Below are positions 1 through 12,845 of a stretch of 64,000 bases of DNA, in pieces; within the stretch, counting starts at the first letter, position 1; the number at the start of each line of letters is the position of its first letter. The position numbers were made by a program, and so were the translations under genes. This DNA comes from Xiphias gladius (lineage: Eukaryota > Chordata > Actinopteri > Istiophoriformes > Xiphiidae), in NCBI RefSeq assembly GCF_016859285.1, contig NC_053419.1:14535501-14599500 (forward strand), written 5' to 3'. Under the pieces are notes generated by a model. The model saw only the letters and a program-made list of their open reading frames with translations. It was not told the DNA's origin and made no database searches.

Positions 1-1543
1 ATTCTGGTTTAAACTGTTTGTGTTCTAGTGTTTTGTGTGTTCAAATGAGTGTCATCTGTCCACAGTTTTGTTTCTACTGTAAATATCTCAGTGTTGGACA
101 AGTTAGACAGTTCATTTATTACAGAAGTGGCTTCCTGAGGCTATTTTACATGTACAGGATATTTGTAGTGGATGTTGTCTGTTTGTGGTTTTAATTAACC
201 GTACCCTATGACCTTATTTATTTATGACCTTTAAAGGTTTTATATAGAACATTAAAATGACGTGATGGCAGGAGATATGTTCAAAATGAGAACACTAGTC
301 TGACACTGGAGATTATTTTGCATGCTTTGCAAATTGGGCTCTCACTGGTTAGCTTGCCGTTGACCTTCCTCTGATTTTGTTTATGAAATGTACTTGCTTT
401 CAATGACCATGGATTCAAAGTGTAATATAGTTTTATTGCAGTGCTCAAGAAATGATTACTACGCTGTGTGATACACCCACGTTTGTATGAGTATTTGTGG
501 GCTGCTGTTTTAGTCACCGTTGTCTGGAAAGATCCGCGCTGTCATTGGCTAGCCATACACACCCAAAGCTAGGTCTTACGAAGCTGAAAAAATAGACTAA
601 AAGTGGTGTCTGTGTGGCGTAGGAAGGACAGGGATCTGACTGAAAAGCTGTTAGAGATGAATCATATTTAGTTTGCAAACCTTGAACAGAATAACCGGTG
701 TAGCATGTTTGAAAGTGAGCAGCCAAAGCGAAAAACAGGCTAACCTACCTGTAAGCTCTTGCTCTGTGGCTTCAGCGTGCTGCTGGTAGGCGTTGTGAAA
801 GGCACTAACCTCTCGCTCAACAAACTCCACCTCACAGTCAAGCTCCACCCCTTTCGTTTCCCGGTGTTTTTCAAAAAAGATGTTATTTTACGGCTTTTAA
901 AAAATAACCATCAAACTTCAATGTTTCATCAAACTTCATCAAACAAAATGAAAAACATAACTTTTTCCCTAATTTATTGTTGTACTTCTACTTTTTATTT
1001 CTGTACTTCTGTTTTTTTCTTACTATTATTTCCATGTCTTCCAGTGACTTCTTAGTTTTGTTTCTTCTGGTTTCTTTTTCGTTTAAGGTCAGATGTTTGA
1101 AAAAAAATCTTTTTATCTTACATCTTTAGTATCCTATTGTGTTTTAACATCATATAGTACAAATAATTTAATTAAATATTAAGTCCCTTTATGCACTGGA
1201 GATTAAAAAAAAAAAGGATGCGTAAAAAAGAACAGCTTGTTTTTCCACATTGCAGGTGTCAGTACATCCTGCTTACATATGTGGGTGTGTTTGTCAGTTA
1301 CAGAAAGGGTGTAGCATCTTTATATAAGGACTGACAAAAGATCTGAATGTTTTTTTTATATGACCTGTTTGGATGATCTACCATGCAAATTACATTATGT
1401 GCACCCAAATAACCTAGATCACCTTAAAAGTACAACTGTCATTCTTTGATAATATCATTTAAAGATAAGGGGTAGAAACATCTGAACTGCGTGAGAAGCG
1501 CAAACAGGAATGTGGTCATAATAGATCTGTCCTCCATTTTTAG
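1..1543. other. Probable traf2 intron / upstream sequence, no supported exon
   Basis: AT-rich sequence before the first recognisable traf2 exon. I looked for the RING exon and the first TRAF zinc-finger exon and found nothing resembling them, so they should lie left of the window. The only exon-like signal is a short minus-strand open stretch near 748-848, treated under findings. Otherwise there are poly-A/T runs and no clear dispersed repeat. Confidence 0.5.
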
Positions 1544-4500
1544 ACTCGGCACGAAGGTTGCTGTGAATTTGAGCGGATACAGTGCGAGGCCTGCCAAACC
1601 TCAATCCTTTGCACAGAGAAGGACCGACACAATGAGAGAGAATGTGGGGCAAGAACAGTCATCTGCAAATACTGCAAAATGACCTTCACCTTTAAAGACA
1701 TCAAGGTGAGAGAGAGAGATTATCTAGAGTAAAGCAGCTGCTGGTTGTGTCTCCATAAATGGACACACAATAATATTCTCCTTCATGGTGTATTTTAGGC
1801 CCATGATGAGATCTGCCTGAAGTTTCCCTTACATTGCAAGGACTGTGGCAAGAAGAAGATTCCCAGAGAAAAGGTTTGAGCTATCACTCAAATTACCCTT
1901 TTAACTTACCATATACATTTCTATAGTGGTTACAAATTACTCAGCGTGGTAGTGCTTGACAATATCCTCTCTGAACAAAGGCTACTGGGTGATTTACTCT
2001 GTCTTAATATAAAACTATATAAAGGATCTATGGGGTTGCTTCTTTATACCGAAGCTAAACGTAGACTAATCACTGAATAGACTAATGCAACATATAGCAT
2101 TTATAGCCTAAACAAACGTTCAGCGCTTGTACCCTGAACACATGGACAGTGCTATTAAAAAACTTGTATATTGCTTGTGTTTTTGTATAATTACATAGCA
2201 TCCAAATTACAATAAATGTACCATTAAACTTGATAAAATCCCAACAAAGCCAAATATTATAATCATCCATGACTGAATACCTATGAGTTCCACATGTTGA
2301 TCAACTGATCAATTAAAGTCTTCTTTCTAATGTAGGTTTTAGGAAAAGGTGCCCTAGAATTCCCTTTTTGACCACTTAGTTTCTTTCAAACTATGAATCC
2401 CGTGTTTTGCTTTCAGTGTTATTGTATGAGTAGACACATTGTTTGTTTGGAGTTGGTCCAATAACAGTTCCTTTGTCCATTCTACTTTCAGTTCAGCGAT
2501 CACAGCAGGATCTGCATCAAGTCAAAGAGCACCTGCCCATTCAGTGAAGTGGGCTGCAAATCTGTGGTATGTATGTTAATGTCATCAAATATAATGCTTT
2601 CATTGTGTTTTTTTTTTTTATTGAAACAGATTAGCAAAAAATACTACTGTAAATACTATGTGTTAGGATGCTTTTTTTTTTTTTTTATAAGGTATTTTAA
2701 AGGAATAGTTTGACATTTTGGGAAATACACACATTCGTCTTTGTCTTTTATGAAAAAGAAATTGGAGATCTGGTTTTGGGCCTTTCGTCAGACAAAACAA
2801 CCAAAAAGACCATGGGCTTAGAGAAATTGTAAATTGAATTTTTGCACAATTTTTTTTTAAACATACTATAGTCTAACTGAATAATCAGTTAATCAACGAA
2901 ATAATCGACAGATTAATCAATTATGAAAATAATTTTGTTTCATCCAGAGCTATCTGGTTTCATCCTAGATTAAAGAAGAGAAGACATGAAATTTAATTAG
3001 CGAGCATAACAGATGTTTCCCTTTGCTTCCAGTCTTTATTCTAAACTAAGCTAAATGCCCTCATGCGTTAGCTTCACATTTAGCATACAGATATGAAACG
3101 AGTACTGATCTTCTCATCTAGCTCTTGATAAGAGAGTAATCAGCATATTTCCCAAAATGATGAACTATTCTTTTAACAGTCTGCACTAACTAAGGAGGGT
3201 GGAAAACTGCGTCACAATGGAAGCCACCTGGCTGGTATTATTCGATGCTTTATCTAATCACAAATGTATCGGTAGCAGTGTATATGTATAAAATAAAAAG
3301 AAATTGCAGTGCAAAAATGGCAAATATATTTTTTAAGTAATTTAGAAATGGCGTCGCCCATTTGTGTGCATATGTTTTACACCTGAGACCACTGACAAGT
3401 TTAATTTTTAACTGTAAAACGTACATTTCTTGATCACATTTCTTTGATAAACCAATTTACAGGACCTAAAAGCATTTTATTCTCAATCAGCTTCTTACCA
3501 TGATTGCTGGACTTGTACACGGACACATAATTTTCTGCCAAAGTTGCAACTGTTTTGGTTATTTAACATAAAGGACTTGTGTCTGGGCTGTTATCTTTTC
3601 CGGGCTCTTCTCAGTTGCTTGAAGTGGGCGGGACTCAGTTTGAAAAATGTGATGTCGCTTACTTTCATACACCAATCAGAGTAGCAGCATTTGAATCAAA
3701 ATCTGATGTCAGTTGTTTGGAAATGTTGCTACTGCACTGTCAAGACACACCCATACAGTCCTGAGAGTTTTAAACTGTTCAATGTTAAGTGTTTTTAATG
3801 TAAACACTTAACAGTCGGTTGATATTTCCTTAAAATTTAACCAATGTTTACCTGAACAATCATTAACGATCGCTAAATCACTAAAAATTGTTCTCCTGTT
3901 CTGGCTCTGCTTCACAGTATGAAAAAAACAAAGACAAGTATTTTTCAGAAACCGATGGACAAAACTTAGTCCCAGTTTGTGTCTCTCGTGTATTAGCATA
4001 CTTTCGGGTCACAAAAGTAACAATCAGTTTATCTAAAAAAAAATTAACTGGTGGTTTTTGAAAAACCCAAAAGGTCGAATTAAAAAAAAAAACACACACT
4101 TATCATTGTTCTGAAGATATATCCAGAATCCACAAAGAGTCTTCTCACCTTCAGGATGAAAAAATATTCCATCTACTGAGCGATCAAAACAATTTTTAAA
4201 ACATTTCCCAAGTTGCGCTTCTGTTTTCTGAAACAAAACAAAGATGGTTAAACCCTGCCGTTTTGAAATTTTAGACTGGCCCTAAGTACAGTAGCAGCTA
4301 AATAGCTCAGTTGTGTCTCTCAGATAGAGAACGGCAAGCTCAGCGACCATGAGCACAGCAGCACCATGGAGCACTTGCATCTGCTGCTGCCCATGGTGCT
4401 GTCCGTGGCTCGGGCACATGCAGAGGCTCCTGATCCCGGGGAGTGGCAGGAGGACTCTGGTCTGGGCCTGTATAGGGCTCCTGAGGAGGGAGTCACCACG

Positions 4501-5663
4501 GGCGCCGGAACCGCAGCCTCCGCACAGTCTGTGGACCTGGAGAAAAAGGTGAGTCTAACTGGATTTAATGCTCATTGTTTACCACAGCTGTTCAATGAGG
4601 ATCTAAACGTATTTGTTGCGGTCTCTCCATAGGTGAATGCTTTAGAAAACATTGTGTGTGTCCTTAACCGGGAGGTGGAGCGCAGTTCAGTTACATTGGA
4701 GGCTTTCTCACATCAACATCGTTTAGACCAAGAAAAGATTGAAAATCTGTCTAACAAAGTACGGCAGCTGGAGAGGACACTGACCATGAGAGACTTGCAG
4801 CTGTCAGAGACTGAACAGCTGGTGCGAGAACTCCAGTTCTGCACCTATGACGGGATATTTGTCTGGAAAATCTCGGACTTCTCACGCCGCAGACAGGATG
4901 CTGTGGCCGGTCGAACACCTGCAATGTTCTCACCTGGTAAAGTGAAAGACATAATCGCCACCCGGCGTTCATTTCAAAGGTCCTTTGTACATGAGTGGAG
5001 TGTGTGTGTTCTCTCCCAGTTGAAAGGTTATTTTTGAATTTGAGGGAGTTCAGGGCATGAGGTTTGCTTAATCTCAACTCCTGGCATGTAGATGAGGGAA
5101 ATTCCACGTGTGCATGTCACTCCTGTTCTCATATGACATTGTTTTTAGGCGCCGTTTACATTCTGGATTCGTCTGTTTCTTCCTCTTCACAGCATTTTAC
5201 TCCAGCAAATACGGCTACAAAATGTGTCTGAGGCTGTATTTGAACGGCGATGGGACGGGCCGAGGAACACACCTTTCACTGTTCTTTGTGGTCATGAGGG
5301 GCAAGTGTGATGCTCTGCTCAAATGGCCATTCAGTCAGAAGGTAGGAGACACTGTGACTGATCCGTCCTCTCATTTTAATCCATCATCACCACACTGAAT
5401 GGCACAGATTAAGCTAATGCTCGCCTCCCCTCCTCTTCCTCCAGGTGACTCTAATGCTCTTGGATCAGAACAACAGGGAGCACATTATCGATGCTTTCCG
5501 CCCTGACATCACCTCCACCTCCTTCCAGCGGCCGATCAGTGAGATGAACATCGCCAGCGGCTGCCCGCTCTTCTGTCCGCTGGCTAAACTGGCGGGCAAG
5601 AGCCCCTATCTGAGAGATGACACAATTTTCATTAAAGCCATTGTAGACCTCACTGGCTTATAG
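1544..5663 (+). CDS. traf2: TNF receptor-associated factor 2, 5'-truncated by the window edge
   Basis: Cytoplasmic adaptor and E3-ligase component linking TNF-family receptors to NF-kB and JNK signalling. Visible coding exons: 1544-1705, 1799-1873, 2492-2566, 4324-4548, 4633-4936, 5193-5341 and 5445-5663 (stop TAG). All have AG/GT borders and compatible phases, giving 402 codons. Exons 1-3 encode Cys/His TRAF zinc fingers (HEGCCEFERIQCEACQ; CGKKKIPREK). Exon 4 is a fast-evolving linker. Exon 5 carries the trimerising coiled coil (ENIVCVLNREVER) and starts the MATH domain (TYDGIFVWKISDF), which ends in FIKAIVDLTGL, the TRAF2-type C-terminus. Receptor-contact residues R, Y, D and G in RLYLNGDG are present. 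The serine cluster of human TRAF2 (SSS before FQRP) reads STS here. Human TRAF2 has 501 residues; about 120 N-terminal residues (RING, first finger) are missing here because of the window edge. Fish carry traf2 paralogues and I cannot say which this is. Confidence 0.95.
2695..3177. mobile_element. Non-autonomous inverted-repeat element in a traf2 intron
   Basis: The left end (TTAAAGGAATAGTTTGACAT, continuing TTTTGGGAAATA) and the reverse complement of the right end (TTAAAAGAATAGTTCATCAT, continuing TTTTGGGAAATA) match over about 30 bp. No transposase frame lies between. The layout is that of a MITE-like DNA element. The start word is familiar from fish genomes, but I cannot assign a Repbase family. 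The interior has Ta/ATTAATCG-type words shared with other repeats in this window. Confidence 0.7.
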
Positions 5664-7060
5664 AGTGCAGACTGTGGAAGCTGCACCCAAATTACATTAA
5701 AAACCTAGTAAACAACTAAATAAGTAATAATGATAATATATCTACATAATAATATTTTTATAGTAATATGTATTATAATAAATGTATTAAAATTATATAT
5801 GGCAGTGATATTACATAATATATATATATATATATATATATACATACACACTATACATTAATAATACCATCATTTTATGTATTTGGAAGAGTGTCACATT
5901 ATGGTGCAGGGTATGCAAAATAACACATCATCACAGTGGTAGATCTGTAATGGTTATTAGTATCGAGATCACATAATTCTGTTATTTCAGTATAAAGCTG
6001 CCAGCTGGCTGTAAGAAGAGGTACAAAAAAACAGTAGGAGTTCTGGATTTTAGTAACATGAAGAGCTACCGAGTCAAATCATTCCTTCATAATAGAAGAT
6101 GGTCTGCGATCATCTGTCATCCTAATGTGAGGCTCTTGGCATTCAAATCATATCTTATAGCTGATAACTAAATCTTATAAAAATATCTATCTGTATTAAA
6201 TATCTTATTTATCTTATATATCTTATATCCAGACTACTCTTTGCGTTGTGTGATTTCAAACACCAAACTCTGGCTTCATTTTCGGCTTAGTTCACCATGT
6301 GCGGGTAAGGCATCACTCAATCATCACGTTGCACTACTCTCCCGGTGCAACACAGAACATTCTTTTGCTCCTGAGTCACTTTTGCCAAATGAGTAGCTGC
6401 TGTAACCTTGGTAGACCAAATTTACAGACGCAGTCCTAAAGCAAACGCTTTGATACCTCAGTCGTATTCTAAATAAATGCAAGGAATAAACAAACAAGAC
6501 ACCCTGAAAGAATATCGGTCTGTTTGCACTGCACCTGTAAAACACTGCCCCCACCCCACACACACTGAACACTGCTGAAAAAAAAAAAAAAAAAAACTAG
6601 CCATACCTCGACCACCAAATACAAGCCTGAAGTGTAATCTATAGCAATTCACAATTATTTAAAAAAAAAATACTTATACTTTACTATTTAGCCCAAATTC
6701 CTGCTTAACCCAGTTGTACTGGTAACCAGAAATCTTAATCATAGATATAATTTATTCTATTCACTTTACTATGTTTCCTTTGTACTAATAATGCTTCATT
6801 GTATTTTGTGATTATACATTTATAAAATGCTTAATAGTCATCCTAAATTTTGTGTGAAATGTAGAAATTGTCAAATTGTATGTAAATGTTTTACTATAGA
6901 TTATACATTATATCACTTAAAATGGGGTGCTTGGGTCATTAACCATGTTTACTCCAGCAGGATGAGCTGCAAGATTAAAATGCTCTTTATATATTAAATA
7001 TCAGTAATTTGGAAGGTTGTGTTAACTGCATGTGTGCATTTTTATCATAATTATAATAAA
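5664..7060 (+). other. traf2: Probable traf2 3' UTR and 3' flank
   Basis: AT-rich non-coding sequence after the traf2 stop. It holds an early AATAAA at 5777-5782, an (AT)n microsatellite at about 5818-5842, and a later AATAAA at 7055-7060 that could end a long 3' UTR. Which signal is used cannot be told from sequence alone. Confidence 0.45.
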
Positions 7061-7265
7061 CTTTTGCAGCATATTTTACAAACTTAACACGTGTTGCTTT
7101 TGTCCACATGTGGATAGAGAGTGTATATACAAATGATCTTTTAATTCAGCACATTGTGCCATGTTCACTGCTATTTACTGTATGTCCATTATGAAGGAGT
7201 ACGTTTACCTATACATATGTTTGCATACAGTTGTTGCATGTTTTCTTGAGAAAGGAGCTGAAAAG

Positions 7266-7460
7266 AGTTGCCAATTAATTATTTAGTGAATAGACAGAAA
7301 ATTAATTGGTTAATGTTTTTTGAGAAAAACCAAACATTCCCTGAACTACTGGTCAAACAAAATGAGACATTTTTAAAAAAAGTCACCTTGGGCTTTTGGA
7401 AAGTACTTTTAATATTTACTGACACTTTACAGACCAAACAATCAATTAAACTGCACTAAC
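7266..7460. repeat. Diverged copy of the 'ATTAATTGGTTAAT' dispersed repeat
   Basis: Has ATT/TTA-rich words (AGAAAATTAATTGGTTAAT) followed by 'ccaaacattccctg...acagaccaaacaatcaattaa'. This matches the layout of a dispersed repeat seen several more times in this window (9665, 18915, 34870, 49286). The short AAT-rich arms face each other, as in fold-back elements. Confidence 0.4.
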
Positions 7461-8867
7461 ACAACTTAGATTAATGTTACAGTACATATGAGCTTTACTG
7501 TCTACATAAAACAACTTCTCATTTCTACATTGTATGACATCAAGTGAGGATGAGTGTCATAAAGGGGTTTAGGACCGAGAACTGGAGTCCCCTTTTATTT
7601 CAGTTAACCTTACTCATGAAACTTCCACTGTAAGTGATCCATTTCTATGACCACAGATATTTTCAGGTGGTTTCTTTGTTCTGATGAAGCACAACTCAAT
7701 TTAGTCAACGCCTGCAGCAACCTAGCAACCCTGCTGAAGGCAATAACCACACGGCAACCTACTGCGTCAGTAAAAACAAAAACTGTTAAGCTGTTTGTTA
7801 ACCCCGTTACTGGTATATTTTGTTTGTTGCTGTTATGCTGTTGACATGAATGTGGACAAGATGTACTTTTCCTTTTTGTTTTGTTTCATGTTGTTACAGA
7901 ATGTGCTGGCTGAAGTCATTTGCCTACAGCACTGTATTTAAAAAAACATGGAGGGGAACTCCACTAACTTTACTAACAAAGGTTAGTTTAGTTATGTGAG
8001 GAACTACTCAACCTGTGAAGCCACATATTACAGTTGTGTAATGTCTGTAGCGCTAAAGGGAGTTTTGTCAAGTTTGAGAAAATACAGTGTCTTCGGAGAT
8101 CACAACCTTTAAAGGTCTGCCCTATAATATTGGTGCTTGGAGTTTAAAAGACAAGGGCATTTACAGTACCAGACTGAGGGGCGGATCTAATGTAAAGATG
8201 TTTTTGGTTGCATTATGGGAAATGTAGGATGCAGTGTTTTTGGATTTTGACTCATATTCGGCACTACGATACAGATTTCTGTCTTCGGTACTTCAATTTT
8301 GACCATTCTTTGGTAAATTGTTTTCTTCCACCTTTATGGAAGTGCAATACTAAACTGCTGGATTAACCATCTAAGAAGTGTCAGGTGCATATCATAACAA
8401 GATAGAAGAACTCTATGAAGTAAGAATCACTCAAAGCTGTACCAATGAATCATTTGGGGGGTTTTTTCCACCACAAAATTTAGTTTAATTTAAAGTTTAT
8501 CAGCCTTACTTGCGGAGAAAATGTGACCCCCAAGCTTTGTTCACAGCTTTGCATGTGCAGATAAATGGCTGAAGAGGTACTTAAAAGGTTTCCCTTCTAG
8601 AGTAGTCAGTGAGTTTCATTCTTAGTTGCAAGTTAGATTAAAACTTCTTTCAAAAACAGACCTCATGGACACGGCAAGATATTGAGTTCAGGGTTAAGGT
8701 TAACCATCAACCAAACACATACTAATGGTCAATGCAGAGTCTTCATCCTTATCACAATACCAAGCACGGCCACTGACGCTCATGTTACGCCTTAATGGGT
8801 TTTCCATGTTCATATGTCACTCAAGGGTCAGATCGCCAGTATCACAAGGCTAACACTAGCAGCTCTG

Positions 8868-9500
8868 TGAGGTTGTGCTTTGTGCTAAATGCTAACATCG
8901 GCATGCTAACATGCTGATGTTTTAGCATGCATAATGTTTACCATGTTCATCATCCTAGTTTAATGTGTTGGCATTCTAACATTTGCTCATTAGCACAAAA
9001 CTGAAGAAGATGGGAATGTCATTGGTTTTGCGGGTCTTTGCACTTTGGTCTAGATTGGAATATTTCAACAACTGTTGGATGGATTGCCTTGAAATTTTAT
9101 ATAGACATTCATAGTCCCCAGATGATGAATCCTAAAGACTGGTGATTCCCTGACTTCCCTTAGTGCCACCATGAGGTTGGCATATAGTAGTTGAAATATT
9201 GCAACAACAAATTGACGATTTTCCGTGAAATTCGGCACACATTCATGTTCCCCCAGGGATGGATGGTAATAACTTTGGTGCTTTTAACTCTTCATCGGGG
9301 GGCATATCAGCTTAAAATATGGTGTAATAAGGTTTAATTCATGCAATTACCTGCAAAACATTCTCATCAGCCCCGGCTGTACTTTGTGTTTAGAGCTAAA
9401 TAGCAAACGTTAACATGTTACACTAAGATCGTGAACATGGTAAACATTATACTTGCTTAACATTAGCATGTGAACATTGTCACTGTGACAAATAACCAAC
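8868..9500. repeat. Dispersed fish repeat with GCTAACATGCTGAT-type arms
   Basis: The left part contains GCTAACATCGGCATGCTAAC and 'tttagcatgcataatgtttaccatgttca'. The right part has the inverted counterpart 'gaacatggtaaacattatacttgcttaacattagcatg' near 9433-9470. Between them is the phrase 'caacaactgttggatggattgcc', with a mirrored 'caacaactatcagatggag' at 9560, so the fold-back may extend to about 9610. No open reading frame. It looks like a non-autonomous element; family not assigned. Confidence 0.55.
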
Positions 9501-9664
9501 ACACAAAACAACACCAACACCACCACAGGGGTGGCACGAGTGACTTTTAGCGAAATATCTCAACAACTATCAGATGGAGTGCCATTAAATGACACTTATG
9601 TCATTTTGATGATCCTTTACTTTTTATTCTATAGGTCAAAATTTCTGTTGGTCAAATACTTTGG

Positions 9665-9845
9665 TTTAGAGCTACATTGATTAGTTGATTACTCAAATAG
9701 TCGACAGACAGTAAAATAATCAACAACTGTTTTGATAACTGATTAAACATTTGAGTCATTTTGGAAACGGTGATGCGCATTTTTCCCTATTTTCTTATAT
9801 TTTATAGACCAAACAGTTAATCAACAAAATAATCTGCTAATTGAT
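9665..9845. repeat. Copy of the 'GATTAGTTGATTA...AATAATC' dispersed repeat
   Basis: Begins 'gagctacattgattagttgattactcaaatagtcgacag' and ends 'agaccaaacagttaatcaacaaaataatctgct'. The same vocabulary occurs at 18915-19105, 34870-35125, 39890-40190, 49286-49500 and 57195-57390. Non-coding and diverged. Confidence 0.5.
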
Positions 9846-12260
9846 GATAGTGATAATGATGGCTTTAGAACAGGGGCTTTTAAAAGTCTGACACTGTGGG
9901 TCCCCCCCCAGACAAAAATCAAGATAAGTGCAATTTTGCTGTTTTCCTAGCCTATGTTTGTTCACATTTTGGCAAACGTGATACTATCAAAAGTAGGCAG
10001 GATGAGGTATTAGCAGTTACTGTTTGCAGTTTACCCACGGACTTACAGACAACTCTCTCTACATTACTTTGATGCAGAAGAAAACTTAAAAACATGATGT
10101 TTCCCTCGCAACTTCTGCAGTTATAAGAAGCATCTTTTTTTTTTGTGATTCCTTAGTGGATTTATGGTTGTTTAGTTGTGATGATGTCGATAATGATAAT
10201 GAAATTATAAGTCACACAGATTTTGAAAGTCTGTTTGTTCAGATTGACTTTTTCAAAAGGTAGAGTTTTGACTCAAGAGAAGGAGTGCGATTTTGTTGCA
10301 AATTTCCACAGTTGGGATCTAAAGGTATCTTAATCGCCGCCTACTCACTAGCTTCCTATTCATAGCTTCCAATTCAGCAGTTAAAAGGAAACTTACAAAT
10401 AGTGAGTAACCAGTCAAAACCTCACACACTTTGACTGGTCAAATCTGGACTAGATTGTTCCAAACAAGCTAAAGACTCTATAAAACACAATTTCAGATTT
10501 ATGAAACCTTTATTTTTGAAAACTGAATAATAGTGACTTAACAGCTTTTTTCCCATCCAGACCAAATCAAAAACCACTACACTTGGACTTATCAAATTTG
10601 AACTAGATTGTTCCATGCTTCATTGACATGGAGAAAAGAGGAATAAGTCTGACATTGCTATTAATCACCACCAATATCTACAGTAACAATATTATATGGA
10701 CTGTGTTTACTGTAGGAAGGCTATAGTAACCCTGTAGCTCCTAAGGTAACCTGTGGTGACCTTTTTGTACGCCAAACAGGTTTCTGGCATCATTGTGTCA
10801 GTGTGAAAGGCCCACATTGTTGAGTGGCTTTGTTAGGTCTATGTCTGGACTCAAAGGTGCCTTTTGTTGCTTTCTAATTTGAGCTCAAGATCAAAAGACA
10901 CTTGTTAAGAAATCCTTTTGTAAATAGACTGACGACAGGTGGCAATTCCGGAAAAAGTACTGCGAAAGTTCTTGCAAGTAACACGCTCTCCGTCCAAAAC
11001 CTTTCATCAAAAATTGTACGAGAACCAAAGTTTTTTGGACGAAAAGAATATTAATCTGACACTTACTGAGACCTGTGGCCTTACAGGGCATGCTTTTTAT
11101 TTAAGGGGAGTAGGCAGTTAACGTGATCAAAAAGATGGAGCTACAGTGAAAACAACATTTAAAGTTGTCAGAGGGCACCAGGGAGAGCGTTCATGACTTA
11201 TTACACACATTTCAAAACAAAAAAAATACTACTCAATCGGTGGCAAGAGTCAGCTGATGAAGTGTTGAATTCACCGAGACTTCTTTGACAACTTGACATG
11301 CAAATAGTACTTTTAATCAGTTACAGGAAAACCTCCTACAGTAGGGAATCTCCATGGAAACCTTAATATCTCAAAGGTAAAGTACCTTAACCTTGTGCTG
11401 GTTTAACTGTCACTGAAAAACAGAGTCTAAAGGTTCGCTTCTTCTTTGTTTTGCTTTTCTCAGAGCGGTCTTTGAGCAATCAAAGTAAAAGGCCCTTGAA
11501 GAGGACTACCAGTATGATGGGAGGTCAAGGGATAACCCCCGCACGCACAAACATTTCAAGACTTTTAGCTTGAACAGATGTGGTAGCAGGTTTACTCCAC
11601 TTTTTTTTTTTATGTATGTCACTGTCATTGATGATATTGGTCTGCATGAGCATTTTACGTTATTGAGCATCGTTGGTTGTTCTTTTAAAAATGAATCCAA
11701 TTTCAGCAATGTTAGACAAAATATCCTATGGTACCTTTAAGGTGCACTACACAAATGTATTATGTCTAAATTTAAGTATTGGGCGACGTTTCTGTGACTT
11801 GAAATACTTCTAAGACACTGATGTACAATCTGTTCTTTTAACAATTACAACTATAATAAAATCAATATTTTTAAAATGTTAGTGAATTAAACAATTAAAT
11901 TTGTGCCATGTTAATATAATGATTATCTCCCCCAGTATGTAACCTGAAGGGGATATAACATATATAAATAAGTAATGTAACATTGCTTGTTCTAATGTGC
12001 ACACTATTTAACAGAATATAATAAATTTCGGGACAAACTTTGGAGGATGGTCGGGGTGATGATGTGGTAAATTAAAAATGACCAAAGATACCTGTATATA
12101 GTTGTAGTTATATTCAGAAAGGCTCCATGTTACCCATTTATCCATGTTCCACATACTTCATACTGAGATTTTTGGGGATAAAGGAGGCACAGAGTAAATG
12201 CTGCACAATGTCTTTTTCCGTTTTGGTTATAAATGGTTTCATAATTCTCTGAAAAATGGG

Positions 12261-12736
12261 TTTATTGGGTGTTTATACTCAAGACGTGAATTGGATATAT
12301 CCTTTAATAAGGAAAAAAAAAATTCTGAAATGGATGAAGAATCCTTATCTCTGATGAGCAGGACATGACAACCGGGATCATAAGGTGCCATCTCTACATT
12401 ACATTTACACCCCTGGTCCAGGAGTCCTGTGTCTGACCCGTTCAGACACAACACTACGGATAAAAACAGACAAAAACCATCTCTTGGGACCAGGTTTGAA
12501 TGTCTGTCCTCTGCATGCAGTTGAGAGATCCAGCGTATCTCTTACGGTTAAGATTTCATCAACAGCAACAGAGTCTGTCCTTTGTTGGCACAACGGCGCT
12601 CCCTTGTGTCTAACCCTGAATCGCATCACATCTCGTCCCCTGTCAGTTGAAGACACCGGGCAAGGCTGTAGGTCACAACACCATGAGCTCAAGGAGAAAC
12701 CACTGACTGCAACCACGCTGTACATATACATGGAGC

Positions 12737-12775
<39 letters not shown>

Positions 12776-12845
12776 CACCACAGAGGAAAAAGATCAAACT
12801 TTCCTCTCTCCGCTCCCTCCCACTCTAAGTGTTTTCCAACCTGAC
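12261..12845 (-). other. fbxw5: Predicted fbxw5 3' UTR
   Basis: Sequence between the fbxw5 stop and the first minus-strand AATAAA (TTTATT on +, 12261-12266). It includes the (AT)n tract. The open frames seen here on both strands are shadows of that tract and do not look like genes. The end point is a prediction. Confidence 0.4.
12739..12772. repeat. (AT)n microsatellite in fbxw5 3' UTR
   Basis: About 17 uninterrupted AT dinucleotides, roughly 75 nt past the fbxw5 stop on its 3' side. In the transcript it would be a (UA)n tract. Confidence 0.9.

Larger units (their letters stand above)
7061..12260. other. Intergenic region between convergent traf2 and fbxw5
   Basis: No coding exon supported. 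It contains dispersed repeats (listed separately at about 7266-7460, 8868-9500 and 9665-9845) and a diverged direct repeat near 10425-10615. The rest is AT-rich unique-looking sequence. Confidence 0.6.

Noticed and set aside
3579-3764. 61-codon plus frame in the traf2 intron
   Set aside because: Lies between well-supported traf2 exons, has no splice signals or homology, and was not needed for the TRAF2 protein.
12385-12828. 147-codon plus and 130-codon minus frames next to fbxw5
   Set aside because: They run through the (AT)n tract (IYIYIY) and show no domain. The region is the likely fbxw5 3' UTR.
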